The notes under the pieces were generated by a model that worked only from the letters and a program-made list of their open reading frames with translations, did not search any database and was not told the DNA's origin. From Ryuthela nishihirai (taxonomy: Eukaryota > Arthropoda > Arachnida > Araneae > Heptathelidae), in contig JAWZYU010000020.1 of assembly GCA_038380435.1 (NCBI GenBank), forward strand, positions 48,206,307 to 48,270,306: a DNA stretch of 64,000 nucleotides, in the 5' to 3' direction. How positions within the stretch are numbered: the stretch's first letter is position 1; each line of letters starts with the position of its first letter. The position numbers were made by a program, and so were the translations under genes. This document shows, one piece after another, positions 33,930-45,754 of the stretch.

Positions 33930-35015
33930 AAACTAATGGTATGGCTTTGGTTAATTTTTGTATTTCACTATTCCTTTCTGCAGTTTCTTCAGCATTTACA
34001 AATCTCACTGTGCATTTGTCCTCTCGGGAGGAAAGTCTGGAGCAGTAGTGTCTCATAGCGTGTACTACAGTTGATCAAGGATTTACAGTCTGACATTCTC
34101 AGAGATTGTTGAAGTTCAGGGTCGGCAATAGCATCAATAAACTGCTATTAGGCCAACCTATCCTGTATATCTGGTGGACAGTTACTATAAGCTAATCTAT
34201 CCAGGTGACCACTATCACTGGCTAGTTCTTGTAGAGTCTCACCACTCTTCTGTATTCGATGTTTAAACTGTGTTACGTAATATTGTTTCAAATAACTATC
34301 TCCAAACCTTCACTCTAAAGCAGTCACTAAAGTATGATAATCAAGTCGTTTCTCTTCTGTGATAGTTTGTAAAACCTCTGCTGCTGAATATCTTAGAGAA
34401 GCAGCAAGGAAACTGGCCATATCAAGCTCGTTCCCTCCATTGGCTCTAGCGATAACTTTGCATTGGGTTTGAAACACTGCCCAAGATGATTGATCCACAG
34501 AAATGGAAGGCTTAGTGGTACTCTTAATAACAGGAGTGTGCATAATATTGTCATTATTATTACTCTTACAACTAGAACAAGATAATAATTCTGTCCTAAC
34601 AGCTTGAATCTGACGTTCACAATGTCTATATACCATCAGTCTCATGGCATTAATAATTCAACTTAGCATTATGAATCTGATATCCCATAACCCAACTTAA
34701 CGCTATCACACTTATTAAAGTCACAAGTAATTTCGTTAATGTTATCTCAACACCATCAATTTCATTCTTTAAGCAATCAAACTGTCTACTGAATTCACTT
34801 TATCACTTTATATTGATCAGTTATCTCATTCCTTAAGTCATTATTCTGATTAGATATTTCAGTAATTTTAATATTTGAACTAGCATTTCGAGCAGCCATT
34901 TCGGTTTTTAATTCTTATTTAGAGTACCTATTTCACTTTGAGCTGCCATTTTCGCTCTCCTGTCAGTCATAAGTCTTACCAATTTCTCCATCCCTCTAGT
35001 AAAAGGCATTAAAAT
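33930..35015 (-). pseudogene. Ty3-like retrotransposon gag relic
   Basis: The clearest part (34645-34310, 111 codons) contains a capsid-like SWAVFQTQCKVIARANGG segment followed by FLAASLRYSAAEVLQTI and a LDYHTLVTALE end, the pattern of Ty3/gypsy Gag proteins in arthropods. Homologous sequence continues with stops and shifts down to about 33930 and upstream to about 35015. Near 35025 the minus strand reads TTTGGTGCCAGGAACG, which could be a primer-binding site next to an LTR, but I could not define an LTR. No protease, RT or integrase is present. Gag would form the particle that packages element RNA; this copy is dead. Confidence 0.65.
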
Positions 35016-35315
35016 TAGCTACGTTCCTGGCACCAAATGTCACATATTTATAGCATATTTTTATTTGACAACCGTAAGTGAAATCGAAATAAACAAACAG
35101 ATAATAAATGAACTATTTAACAAATAAAACAATCAATTTAGCAAATACAAATGGATTATCTAAATTAATAGCTAATTACTATTGCCATATATCAATATAA
35201 AATGATAAAGAATATAACACTTGTAACTGAACCGCAGAAGTTTTCACATACAAATCACAACACTAATTCTTACCAATGATGCTTCTCATTTAATACGCAA
35301 TGTACCTATTCTAAG

Positions 35316-35660
35316 CTGTAGTTCCCAGATTCGAGTCCCAGCTGGGTCAGCGTTGAGATTTATCTCCGTAAAATTCCCCGCCCTGACCACGGTCAGTAGG
35401 GGACACCGATGGGCTTCGAAAGGCCGCCGTCCGTCGGATGGGACGTTAAGCCGTGGCTCCGTGTGCGGGAGAGCCATACCCTGTGCACGTTAAAGAACAC
35501 GCTGGATGGCCTTGACGGGAGGCTACCATCTGTCTCCCAACAGCTGTACCAGTGGGTCCCCTCCCCCAACCTTCTCTGAGCCTTCGGGGTCCATGTGACC
35601 TGGCCATTTAGCCCATGGTGTGCAAAAAAGTGCCGCTCAGAGGTAAAACAACCCAACCCA
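35316..35660 (+). mobile_element. SINE-A, 5'-truncated copy with perfect TSD
   Basis: The 12-base ACCTATTCTAAG occurs at 35304-35315 and 35661-35672. The insertion begins inside the tRNA-like head (CTGTAGTTCCC) and so lacks box A. The body is close to consensus, indicating a recent insertion. Confidence 0.93.
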
Positions 35661-35904
35661 ACCTATTCTAAGGATATTTCTCATAAACGACCGAAGCCAT
35701 TTTAATTCTTAACAACTGAAAACGCTAATAACTCTAATGCCGAAACATTCACGTTTTACACAAATCTAATCTAATTAACTGCTGACGTTCTTGCATATTC
35801 TTCAAAATTAGCACTATTCTATTAACAATATAACGTACATTTTCACACTTCTGTGCCGCATCTCACGTATCTCGTAATAAAACAGTCACGCTAACATTGT
35901 TGTA

Positions 35905-36035
35905 TGTACACACTTCGCTTCAAACCATTACTTCGGTAGAAAGAAAATGCAGCAAAGAAACATTCATATCTTACCTCGGATTCGAACCCAGGTCTCTTGA
36001 TTAATAGTTAACTCGGTCGACGGGATAGTTTTGCT
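35905..36035 (-). mobile_element. SINE-B relic
   Basis: On the minus strand: ACCTGGGTTCGAATCCGAGG (box B), then GTAAGATATGAATGTTTC and a diverged body. Same order as the SINE-B copies at 41362 and 52196. The box A region is poorly preserved. Confidence 0.55.
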
Positions 36036-36700
36036 AAAATTCTCTCCGTCAAAGAACTTTTGAATATAGAACGCTTAAAGAATGGTAATACCAAAAAGCA
36101 TTATTAATTCCTTTAATTTAAAGCTACTACGAAAGTTCTAAAAAATATTTTACAGATGCAAAAATTCATGCCTTGGAATAAACGCATTTATTTTTACTAT
36201 GTAGTGATGGAATCTTACAACCAGAAAGTCTCAATTTATCTTTTGAACTATCAAAATATAGAAACCAATCCGAAAACATAATTTATAATGGGTTTAGGGG
36301 AAGATTAATAACTTGAAAAGAAAACTAATAGAAGAGAATGAAAGAAATATGAGATGGCGTTCGTTTTGGTAGAGAAAAAGTTTGACGCCAAACATACTTA
36401 AACAGCACGAATTTGGTGAAAAATGCGTGCAATTAATGTTCGTGTCAGAAGTCGAAAAATGTGGAAAAATGTTCTCGTTAACATGTTGAACAAGAAATGG
36501 GCGGTTCACTCGAAGTTTTGCATTTCAGCATAAAACGCAAAGGACTCAGCTCAACAAAAAAATAATCATTTTATTTAAGTAACGCTAACGCTGGGTTTTT
36601 TATTTGTTAATTTATTATTGTTTGAATAATAAATTTCACTTAACGATTCAATCATATGTTGTATAAATTATTTTATACATTATATGGTTGTGTATTGGCT
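36036..36700. other. Nothing recognised
   Basis: AT-rich; no gene or repeat identified. Confidence 0.45.
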
Positions 36701-36806
36701 CAGTAGTTACATGTGTTTATCAAAATAAGGAAACACCGACGGTGACTGGAGTACACGCAATGCGCTGTATGCATAATACAGGGACGCCGTCACCTGCGAT
36801 GTGAGG

Positions 36807-36815
36807 TATATAAAG
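36807..36815 (+). promoter_or_regulatory. TATA-like box of the Tc1 element
   Basis: TATATAAAG lies about 75 bp upstream of the transposase ATG at 36889 and inside the element, as expected for its own promoter. Inferred from position and sequence only. Confidence 0.5.
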
Positions 36816-36888
36816 GGGAGAAGAACGTTGCTGGCTATCACGTAGAATGTCTCAGGAGTAGTTGAAACAGCTCTCGTAATTGTCGACA

Positions 36889-37917
36889 ATGTCAGATCTC
36901 ATTGACCTCCAAAAAGGCATGATCATTGGTGCACGTCCTGCAGGAGCTTCAGTAATCAGAACAGCGGAAATAGGTGTAACACGAGGAACTGTATCGAAGA
37001 TTATGACTACCTTTCAAAACCTCCAAAGGTGCAAATTGTGGACGCCATACGAAGTTGTCAGATAGGGATAGCGAACATAGGCATGGATTGTACAAACGGA
37101 AGCACAAGACCATGCACCGCAAATAGCAACAGAGTTGAACACCAGTCGGAATGATCCCATTTCTGTCATAACAGTTCGTTGGGAACTTCATCATGCCGGT
37201 ATTTATTATTTATAATATTGGTTATGTCCATGCGCAATCCACAAATCTTTGATTATCAACACCAATGCAGCAAACGTGTAAAGTGGTGAAAAGCACATAA
37301 AAACTGGGATAAAAACGTGTCATCTAGTATGATGAATCATGCTACACATTGTACCTCACCACTGGTAGAATATACGTCTGGCGAAAACCTGCAGAAGCGT
37401 ACCACCCCGACTGTGAAGCATGAAAGTGGATCCCCGATGCTGTGCGGTGCTATATCATGGCATTTAGTTATTCTGCAGGGTCATGTCACATCCGCAACGT
37501 ACCAATCCATTCTGGGAGACCACCTGCATTCAATGTTGCGGTCATTGTGCCCTAATGACTGTCCCGCTGGTCATTAAGGAATAATGCCCTGCGCGGTGCT
37601 TTATTTTCCGCTGGTTTCAAGCGGATAATGTACCCGTGCATTGTGCGAAACGTGTCAAGTTGTGGTTTGCAGAGCATGGGGTAAAGCTACCCTAACCACC
37701 TTAATCTCCAGACATCAATATTATTCAACATTTGTGGGAATATCTGGAGCGTAAGATCAGATCACACTTTCCACCTCCAGCATCACTGCCACAGTTTGTC
37801 CTTATTTTGCAAGAATGGTCCCACGTTCCATTACCGTATGTGCTTGACATGTATAAGTCTATCCTACGTTGAATTGCGTCTGTTCTGAACGCCCGAGGTT
37901 GGCCTACAGCTTATTAA
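36889..37917 (+). pseudogene. Tc1-type transposase, multiply broken
   Basis: Full-length frame equivalent (about 342 codons, the usual Tc1 size) from the ATG in GACAATGTCAG to the stop after GWPTAY. The N-terminal helix-turn-helix reads MSDLIDLQKGMIIGARPAGA and GVTRGTVSKIMTTFQN. The middle includes the TVKHESGSPMLCGAISWH segment of the catalytic domain. The C-terminus reads a DINIIQHLWEYLERKIRSHF block, followed by RGWPTAY. Stops (first near 37063) and frameshifts break it, so it cannot make enzyme. The enzyme family cuts and pastes at TA using a DDE-type catalytic triad. Confidence 0.87.
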
Positions 37918-38032
37918 TAAAATGATCTCCACGAACAGTACGTGTTTCCATTAGTTTGATAAACCCCTGTAGTGCTTCAGGCTAATAAAGAACTGTAGAG
38001 CATCCTGTTTTATCTCGCCAGTTTTATCTCGC

Positions 38033-38228
38033 CACACCCTGTGCACGTTAAAGAACACGCTGGATGGCCTTGACGGGAGGCTACCATCTGTCTCCCACAG
38101 CTGTTCCAGTGGGTCCCCTCCCCCAAACCTTCTCTGAGCCTTCGGGGTCCTTGTGACCTGACCATTTAGCCCATGGTGTGCAAAAAAGTGCCGCTCAGAG
38201 GTAAAACAACCAACCAACCAACCAACCT
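38033..38228 (+). mobile_element. SINE-A, 5'-truncated copy
   Basis: Only the 3' half: ACACCCTGTGCACGTTAAAG to GGTAAAACAACCAACCAACC. Close to consensus. The tail has expanded as CCAA repeats and abuts the Jockey relic. Confidence 0.88.
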
Positions 38229-41200
38229 AAAGATTAAGGTAGAGAGCTACAGAGCCAAAGAGGGCCCAACTCAGTGCCACAGATGCCAGAGGATGGATAT
38301 ACTCGAAGTGGGTGTTCCAATCTCCCGAGATGCGTGAAATGTGTCGATGAGCATTTTACTAAAGATTGCGTTCGACATAAATCCGATACTCCTCCTAAAT
38401 GTGTCAATTGTGGCCTTAGCCATACGGCTATTTTTAAAGATGTACGCGCTTCCCCAAACGGGGCGTTGTGACTGCTTCGAAGGAGACCATTCCTTTGAAG
38501 AAGACAAATGGTAAGCCTGTTACTCCATAGGTTTCTTATGCTAATGCAGTTGCAAATAAAGCACCTTTTGCAAATACAAAGGATAATGAGAAATCTTTAC
38601 CCGTTAATAAACCACCAAAAAAACAACCTTCTAATCAAGCACCTCCTACTAGTGATCATACAAATGTTAATATCTTAAATGATTTATAATAGGAGATATA
38701 GAATTATATAGGATTATATATAGGATATATTAGGAGATATTTCAGATTATTAAGAGTTTGAATGTTTTTAAAATTCTGCCCACTTTTAAAACTCTCATTG
38801 CAGAGAATCAAAACGCTAACGGCTTATGGGAAAGCTTACAGTTGACTTAAAGGCTTTCGACTATTTAATATCTACGCTAAACTTTAATGGATAATGCTAT
38901 TCAGAAAAATTATCTTAAGATCTTTGAATGGAATAGCCACGGTATTCTTACCGATCTTTCTGAGTTCTGTAGATTTTTGACAGATTCTCAGGCTGACATC
39001 GTCCTACTGGGCGAAACGCACCTCCGTGCCTCTGATTTACTAAAATTTCCTAACTTCGAAGATTACAGGACGGATCGCTTACACAACAATGGAGGGGGTA
39101 CTGCTGTCGTTGTCAAGAGATCCATAAAACATCACTTACTTTCTATAACTCATCTCAATACTTTAGAGACTACTGCAATAACAGTTACTGATACCAATCT
39201 TGGTACAATTAACTTTATAACTGCATACAAGCCACCAAATTCTGACTTTGTATGCGATGATTTCAATTCAATTTTTGATACAAGAATTTCTACTCTTCTG
39301 GTAGGCGATTTAAATGCTAAGAACGTAGTTTGGTACTGTAGAATCTGCAACAAGAGAGGCAGATTGCTGCTAGATTATACTACCGAGAAAGGGCTTATTG
39401 TTGATGCTGCATGCGAGCCAACTTTTTAACCTTTTAACACCATGCACAGACCAGATGTTTTGAATATGGTCGTCTTTGGCAATTTTCTACCATCCTATGG
39501 ACTTTATGTTCTGAATCAGCTAAATTCAGATCACGTACCAATCTGTTTGACTTTATTTCTGTTTACAGCTTTTACCACAGAATCACAGTCTTAGAGATTG
39601 GGAACTCTACAAAGTTATTGTCAATAATAAGATTTCTGGATCTTGCTCACCTCTTACATTCAGATCTATTAATGATTCCATTTCGGACTTTACTAATCTG
39701 TTGCGTGACTCAAGAATTGAAGCCAGCACTGAAAAAACCCCCAGGAAAGATTTTTACATTCTTCCATTGCATCTCTTCTGTCTCATCAAAGAGAAGAACA
39801 GAGCCCGACATGCATGACAAAGAACTCGGAATAAACCTGATAAAGACCTTTATTACTCCCTCAAGACAGAGGTGAGACAAAAACTCCAGGAACATAGAAG
39901 TAACTCCTGGAATAAAGAGGTGTCTTCACACTCTACGCATGATAACTCCATTTGGAAGATGATGACAGTATTTAAAAACCCTCACTTGAATTATCCCCCC
40001 ATTCATGGGGAAGCAGGAATCTGCTATAGTGAAGAAGATAAATGTGAGGCATTTTCAGATGCTCTTGAACTACAATTTCAAGATAATTTTGACCTTTCCA
40101 ACTATGAAATCTGCGAGGAAGTAGAGGATGAACTTATACGTTTTGATCAGACACAAAGATCAAAACTTTTATTTACCTCCTCTCAGGGATTGATTCAGGT
40201 TATCAAGAAGTTTAAATTAAATAAAGCAAGATGTTGAGGCATATTCCCAAGAAAGCCATAACACATCTTTGTTGTATTTTAACATACTTCTTAGAAACCA
40301 TACTTTTCCTGATATTTGGAAAAATGCCTTTGTTCGGCTTATCCACAAGCCAGGAAAGGACCCAAAATTTTCTCTGAGTTATCGCCCAATCAGCTTGCTC
40401 TCTTGCTTGGGCAAGCTGTTTGATCGAATCGTTCTGATCAGATTGGACGATTTTATCTCCCTGCACCCTCTCTTGCCTGAAACCGTTTGTTATCAGGCGA
40501 AACAGATCAACTGAAATTCTCAGTGGTGCCGAAAATCGCCGAATCTTTGAATAAGAAAGAAACAGTTGCTGCTGTCTTTCTAGACGTGGTTAAAGCTTTT
40601 GACCGTGTCTGGACGGATGGTTTGATTTACAAGTTAATTAAGATGGGTGTACCTTTGGGTTTCACCAGTATTTTAGTCATATTTGTCAAATAGAACTTTT
40701 CAAGTGCAGGTAAAAGCCTTTCTATCTACAAAGACAGTAATGGCCGCTGGAGTACCCCAAGACTCTCTCCTAGGTCCTTCTCTCTCTTCGTTCTACCTTT
40801 ATGATATGCCATCTTTTGACCGCATCCTATTAGCCCAATATGCTGATGATACTGCCCTTCTTTCCCCCTCATTGGGTCCAGTGATTGCTATGAACAGGCT
40901 GCAGAGATGTCTTGATGAGGTGGCACGATAAATGGAAGATCAAGAAAAACACTGAGAAGAGCACTGCCAACCTCTACAGTGGAAAACTTATTAAAAACTC
41001 AAAACCTTTAAACTTTTCAAATAAACCAATTGAATAGCAAAAGAACATCAAATATTTGGGTATAACCCTACATAAAAAGCTCAAAAGGGACCTTCATATT
41101 CTTGATATTATCACTAACGTCAATGCAGTAAAATATCAAATAGGACCTCTCATTCAGAGAAATGCTGTCTTGATGATTGACCATAAAGTATTACCGTACA
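38229..41200 (+). pseudogene. Jockey-type LINE, long decayed copy
   Basis: ORF1 C-terminus: GPTQCHRCQ (38266) and CVKCVDEHFTKDC with CVNCGLSHTA, a CCHC zinc-knuckle cluster that binds element RNA. ORF2 starts at the ATG at 38887 and reads 180 codons of endonuclease (FEWNSHGILTDLSEF, LLGETHLR, VGDLNAKN) before a stop at 39429. Endonuclease continues to an SDHVPICLTL block. Reverse transcriptase fragments follow: HKPGKDPKFSLSYRPISLLS (about 40345), VFLDVVKAFDRVW, GVPQDSLLGPSLSSFYLYDM and QYADDTALLSPS (about 40840). The thumb KYLGITLHKKLKRDLHILD is near 41055. Motif B has GVPQDS instead of GVPQGS, and about eight frameshifts or stops are present. The 5' end is truncated within ORF1. Confidence 0.85.
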
Positions 41201-41312
41201 GTCGCTCAAAAAAGTATCCGAACATTATGGTTGATTACAGAATTCAGAAAAAAATTTTTGGCAACGATTTTTTTTAGAAATTAGTGATCTGGCAACCTTC
41301 GTGTCACGTGAC

Positions 41313-41361
41313 ACGTGTCAGATCTCTGTGGCAAGCAGCTGTTTCAGGGGGTATTTATTTT
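41313..41361 (+). mobile_element. SINE-B 3' fragment
   Basis: GTCAGATCTCTGTGGCAAGC followed by AGCTGTTTCAGGGGGTATTT: the last 50 bp of SINE-B, directly 5' of a longer copy in the same orientation. Confidence 0.7.
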
Positions 41362-41565
41362 AGCCGTTCCGTGGCTGACTGGGAGCGCGCTTGGCTGCTG
41401 ATGAACGGGACCTGGGTTCGAGCCCCGGGTAAGACATGGATGTTTGTTTTGTCTTTCTGCTGAGGTCTCGCCATCGTCACATATCTTCTACTCTGGAGTA
41501 TTAAACTAACAGGCTCCTGTTAGACCTCTGTGGCAAGCAACTCCTTGAGGGGATAATTTTTTTTA
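41362..41565 (+). mobile_element. SINE-B, near full length
   Basis: tRNA-like head with GACCTGGGTTCGAGCCCCGG (box B), then GTAAGACATGGATGTTTGTT, then a 3' part CAGGCTCCTGTTAGACCTCT and GTGGCAAGCAACTCCTTGAG, ending in a T-rich tail. It shares this order with the copy at 52196. The head resembles a long-variable-arm type tRNA, but the exact source is uncertain. Confidence 0.78.
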
Positions 41566-42318
41566 AACAAGGTTTCCTCTTATTCAAATTCTGGTGTCTT
41601 TAAAAATTAACGTTAATCCATTTATTCATATGCTATGGGAAGGTAAGGAATCGATAATTTACATTCTAAAAAAATCTTAATAACCTAATATATATAAGTT
41701 AAATAAATAATACACTGGTAAATTAATAACCATCTATATACATACGTATTACTCACTGTATATGCTTATGCATATAAGCAATAATATACAGTATATATTA
41801 TTAATTAGAGTTTCAACGAAATATTTTTCTAAAATATGTCGTTAAAATCCGAGACGCCGGAGCCCGAAGTAGTCCATTTTGTTTTGAGGTCGAGCTCGCC
41901 TAGGCTCAGCCCGACAATGCCCGAATTCATTTCTAATACCTATCATCCTTTTAAATAGTTTTTCTGTGTGTTTGATCAAGAATCCCTTCCTAACGATATC
42001 GGTACACAATTTCCTCTTATTATAAAACAACCTACGGGTCTGACTCCCCTTAATGATATTACGACAACCTGACCATTCCTGACAGTAATTACAAAAGTTT
42101 TATATCCAGTTCTGTTATTCAAGTAGCGTGTGCATTTGGTCGGAACTGCAACTCAAGAAATGAGTGACTTTCTCGAAATAAAGAATTAATTAGAGTAGTG
42201 ATAAAGCAGTCGGATACCTTTGGTTTGCGCTGAGATTAACGTGCGCAACCAACCATTATTATTAACTATTCTATTAGTAGTTTGGAGAAGATTTTTGATA
42301 AGAATAGTTATAATCAAT
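41566..42318. other. Nothing recognised
   Basis: AT-rich, apart from a GC-richer patch at 41850-41940 with no identifiable content. Confidence 0.4.
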
Positions 42319-42326
42319 GTTATAAG

Positions 42327-43196
42327 TAGAGAGCTGCAGTAGATTCGCGGTTTTATCAACGGATATCTGCGTTTAAAAGCGTTCGCGGATAAAAAGAAAT
42401 TAATGTTAATGCGGATAGCCGATAAAACTACTGGTACAAAAATTGATGCTAACGCCGACAGCGAATAAAATCTATAGAAACATGAGGAAATATTACTGCA
42501 TTATTGATCGCTGACACGAGTGAAAAACATTACTTGAAAACTATGAAAAGAACTGATTTGAAAATTCAGTGATGATATTCACTTTGAAAATAGATACATA
42601 CATACACTGGACTAAAGTCACAAATAAAAAAAAAGTGAAATAAATGATTTTATTTTGACAAAGCAAATATTCAAAAAGTTACTCGAATATTGCGTATAAA
42701 TCCGCAATTAAATCGTGAAAATTTCGATCGTGAACATCACGAGGTTTACAGAGTGAAATGTAATGGAGAGGTACTGCTTAGTAAAAAAGAGGGCCGTTCC
42801 ATAAAAAAAGAATACCTTTCCATAATCACGGAGACTTCATCTAAAAGAACAAATTTAATTCAGAAAAAATTAAAAAATTGCATTATTTATATTATGTTTA
42901 TCTAATATTTAGTAAGGCATAATTCTAATATATAGGTTTTTTTTTATCACAGTATAATTTTTTAATAATTAGTCATTAATAAACTATTAGTTTTATTTCT
43001 TTTACTCAAAAACAATACCTGAGACAAAGCGTTTGTAAGACCTCGTCGGTTATTAAGGAGCTAATATGCACGGATGCTGATCAAGTTTGGCGGATGTAGG
43101 TGCGGATAAGACCTTGCGGATGCGAATTAGACTTTGCTGATGTGGGTGTGGATAAGACCTTACGGATAGAACTTTTGGTATCAGTACAGAGCTCTA
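42327..43196 (+). mobile_element. hAT-type non-autonomous transposon, 870 bp, with 8-bp TSD
   Basis: GTTATAAG flanks both ends (42319-42326 and 43197-43204), an exact 8-bp duplication, the length hAT transposases make. The termini are imperfect inverted repeats: TAGAGAGCTGCAGTA at the left, TAGAGCTCTGTACTGA read inwards from the right. GCGGAT motifs recur near both ends (42350-42420 and 43090-43170). Interior AT-rich; a 71-codon frame at 42690-42905 has no recognisable domain. Confidence 0.78.
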
Positions 43197-43204
43197 GTTA
43201 TAAG

Positions 43205-43757
43205 TTGAACGATAAGTTTAGCATTGTTAAAAATGTGAAATACCTACGTAGCATATCAATAAGTTTCGCAAACTAAGTTTTAAAGAATTTAAATAGTTTA
43301 CAAAACGTTTTTTCTTTTGTAAAAGAATGTTGCTGATCTGATAGTACTTTTAGATGCTGTTTACGTAATTCACTTGCCACTAGCATTGATCAATTTATGG
43401 AAATATACTTGGAAAATGGGTTCATTCGACCCAGTGCTTAAAATACATAACGGTATTTTCCCCATGTTTCTTTGAATTTAAATCGCGTGAGTGTTTCCAT
43501 AGTTGCTTCTAAATTAATTATTATTATTTTAATATTTACTTTTACAAAGGCTTATTCATCTTTTCTGCTGAATAATAATCGTTTTTATTGGAAATAAGAA
43601 GGAAGATTTTTTTATCATCAACAGATCAAATTTCGATTCAAATCTTTTTATGTGCATCATGCTTTCGTGGGTTCTAAGGACTTCCATGCATTATGTAAAA
43701 CACTATTTTCTATTTTACTAAAGCACAATTTACATTTCTAAATCCTGCATTTGTCTC
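43205..43757. other. Nothing recognised
   Basis: AT-rich; no gene or repeat identified. Confidence 0.4.
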
Positions 43758-43791
43758 CTTAATTCCCATCCTGCTTTAGACGAGAAAGGGG
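43758..43791 (+). mobile_element. SINE-A, older copy, 5' piece
   Basis: TTAATTCCCATCCTGCTTTA and the following bases correspond to the AATTCCCCGCCCTGCCCACG region of SINE-A. The copy is interrupted at 43791 and continues at 44191. Confidence 0.6.
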
Positions 43792-44180
43792 TTGGGTTGG
43801 GTTGTTTTACCTCTGAGCGGCACTTTTTTGCACACCATGGACTAAATGGCCAGGTCACATGGACCCCGAAGGCTCAGAGAAGGTTGGGGGAGGGGACCCA
43901 TTGGAACAGCTGTTGGGAGACAGATGGTAGCCTCCTGTCAAGGCCATCCAGCGTGTTCTTTAACGTGCACAGGGTATGGCTCTCCCGCACACGGGGCCAC
44001 GGCTTAACGTCCCATCCGACGGACGGCGGCCTTTCCAAGCCCATCGGTGTCCCCTACTGACCGTGGGCAGGGCGGGGAATTTTGCGGAGATAACTCTCAA
44101 CGCTGACCCAGCTGGGACTCGAACCTAGGAACTACAGATTACGAGCCTGGCGCGCTACCGACTGAGCCACCCCCGCCCCG
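43792..44180 (-). mobile_element. SINE-A, full-length young copy with perfect TSD
   Basis: GAGAAAGGGG occurs at 43782-43791 and 44181-44190. The copy is nearly consensus and complete: a tRNA-like head with box A GGCTCAGTCGG and box B GGTTCGAGTCCC (minus strand, 44110-44170), the central block, and an AACCCAACCC tail (minus strand). It is inserted in the opposite orientation into an older SINE-A. Confidence 0.95.
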
Positions 44181-44190
44181 GAGAAAGGGG

Positions 44191-44442
44191 AAACTGTTGG
44201 CCTTGGAAAGACTACTGTCCGTCGAATGGAACGTTAATGCCGCGGTTTCATGTACAGAAGAGTCATAACTTGTGTTCGTTAAAGAACATGCTGGATGGCC
44301 TTAACGAGAGGCTATCATCTGTCTACTGATAACTTTTCAGTGGATCATCTTCCCAAACCTTCTCTGAACACATGGAGTCCTTATGACCTGGCCATTTAGC
44401 CCACTGTGGGGAAAAATGGCGCTTAGAGGTAAAACAACCCAA
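44191..44442 (+). mobile_element. SINE-A, older copy, 3' piece
   Basis: Continues the copy begun at 43758: TTGGCCTTGGAAAGAC through GAGGTAAAACAACCCAAC. Much more diverged than the insertion that splits it. Confidence 0.8.
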
Positions 44443-44560
44443 CATTTTCAAATATCAATTTCTGAACTGATAATTCTCTATGTGCTATTTAATTGGAAAA
44501 CTGAAAAACTTTTAAAAACTAGGAAAGTTTACAAAACAACTTTAATTCATAAATCAGTGG

Positions 44561-44936
44561 CTGGGATGGCTCAGTCTGTAGCGCGCCAGACTCGTAGTCT
44601 ATAGTTCTCAGGTTCGAGTCCTATTTGGGCCAGCGATTAGATTCATCTCCACAAAACTCCGCACCCTGCCCTCGATCAGTAGGAGACACTAATTGGCTTG
44701 GAAATGCTGCCGTCCGTGAGATGGGACCTTAAACCATGTCTCCATGTGCAGGACAGCCATACCTGCGTACATTAAAGAACACTATGGATGGCCTTCACTG
44801 AATGTTGCCATCCCTCTCCTAATAACTGACCAGTGGTTCCTCCCAATCTTCTCTGAGCCATCGGGGTCTTTGTGACTTGGCCATTTAGCCCATCGTGTGC
44901 AAAAAGAGTGCCTTAAGAAGTAAAACAACTCAACTC
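44561..44936 (+). mobile_element. SINE-A, full length
   Basis: Complete head GGGATGGCTCAGTCTGTAGC with box B GGTTCGAGTCC and an AACTCAACTC tail. The flanking 15-mers (44548-44562 and 44936-44950) match at 12 positions, an ageing target-site duplication. Confidence 0.9.
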
Positions 44937-45283
44937 ATAAGTCAATAGCTAACTGGTAAATTATTGATACTCCAATTAGCCAATTTTCTATGAAAACTGT
45001 GGATGCGTTTACTGCGAAAGTTCAATTTCCAACTGCATTGCGTTAAAGGGCCAATGATCGGCACATTTGAAAGTTTTAATTTCACATTTCTGTATTGTTC
45101 GTGATTATCAGTTTTAGAAAAATGTTTGCATAATTTGTTATAAAAGAAAACAAAAGCACTACTTCAAGCAGTTATTTGCCACAGACGACTGAGAGATATG
45201 TAAAAATATCACTAAACGGAGGGGAAATATATATTTGTCCTGTTTTCCGAAAACAATTTCTAAAAAGAAATATATATATATAT

Positions 45284-45580
45284 ATTTACGTTATGATATA
45301 CCTCATACACCAGCGTCTCGGGCTTGGGATTAAAATGAGAGGCAAAAGTTGAAAATTCTTTTGTCGCAAAAGAAGGAGAAAGTTGTTAGAAGCTGGCGAT
45401 TATATTTTATTCATGTCTTACAGATGTTAAACTTCTCCGGCATACATTATTCGATGAAATATGTTTTTAAAGCTGGGTTTGGTTCATTTTTCCTTACCTC
45501 TCACGAGTAGGAAACATAACCGTGTACTTAGTAAACAGGATTTCATAACAGAATCTTTAGAATGAGATGCGGAAAACGAA
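45284..45580 (+). repeat. Large palindrome, left arm
   Basis: Nearly identical to the reverse complement of 45755-46050: three substitutions and one single-base indel over about 290 bp compared by eye. The loop is about 174 bp. The arm contains no recognised transposon end or coding motif. Confidence 0.92.
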
Positions 45581-45754
45581 TGATATATATATTTTTAGGT
45601 TGGTTGTAATATATAGTTTCTTTTTTAACATTTTTACAGGTAGAATATTCTACAGGATTATTGTTACAAATATTTAATGAATAAGTGAATATAGAAATAT
45701 GTAAAGGGTATCTATTTATGTATTTACCAAGCCAGGATTTAAGAAAAAAATGTG

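Larger units (their letters stand above)
36710..37969 (+). mobile_element. Tc1-type DNA transposon, complete but inactive
   Basis: About 1.26 kb bounded by TA on both sides (36708-36709 and 37970-37971). The ends are inverted: CATGTGTTTATCAAAATAAG at the left, and CAGGGGTTTATCAAACTAAT read inwards from the right. A TATA-type sequence and a single decayed transposase lie between. TA targets, size and gene content match the Tc1/mariner superfamily. Confidence 0.87.

Noticed and set aside
41198..41240. Tc1/mariner-like terminus CAGTCGCTCAAAAAAGTATC
   Set aside because: No matching opposite end or TSD seen; it may be chance or a solitary remnant.
41300..41315. 16-bp palindrome CGTGTCACGTGACACG as a regulatory site
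   Set aside because: It contains an E-box-like CACGTG, but there is no neighbouring gene to regulate, and a single palindrome of this size is weak evidence.
43797..44060. 87-codon open frame recurring at many sites (also 35393, 55261, 56332)
   Set aside because: It lies wholly inside SINE-A copies and varies with them; SINEs are non-coding.
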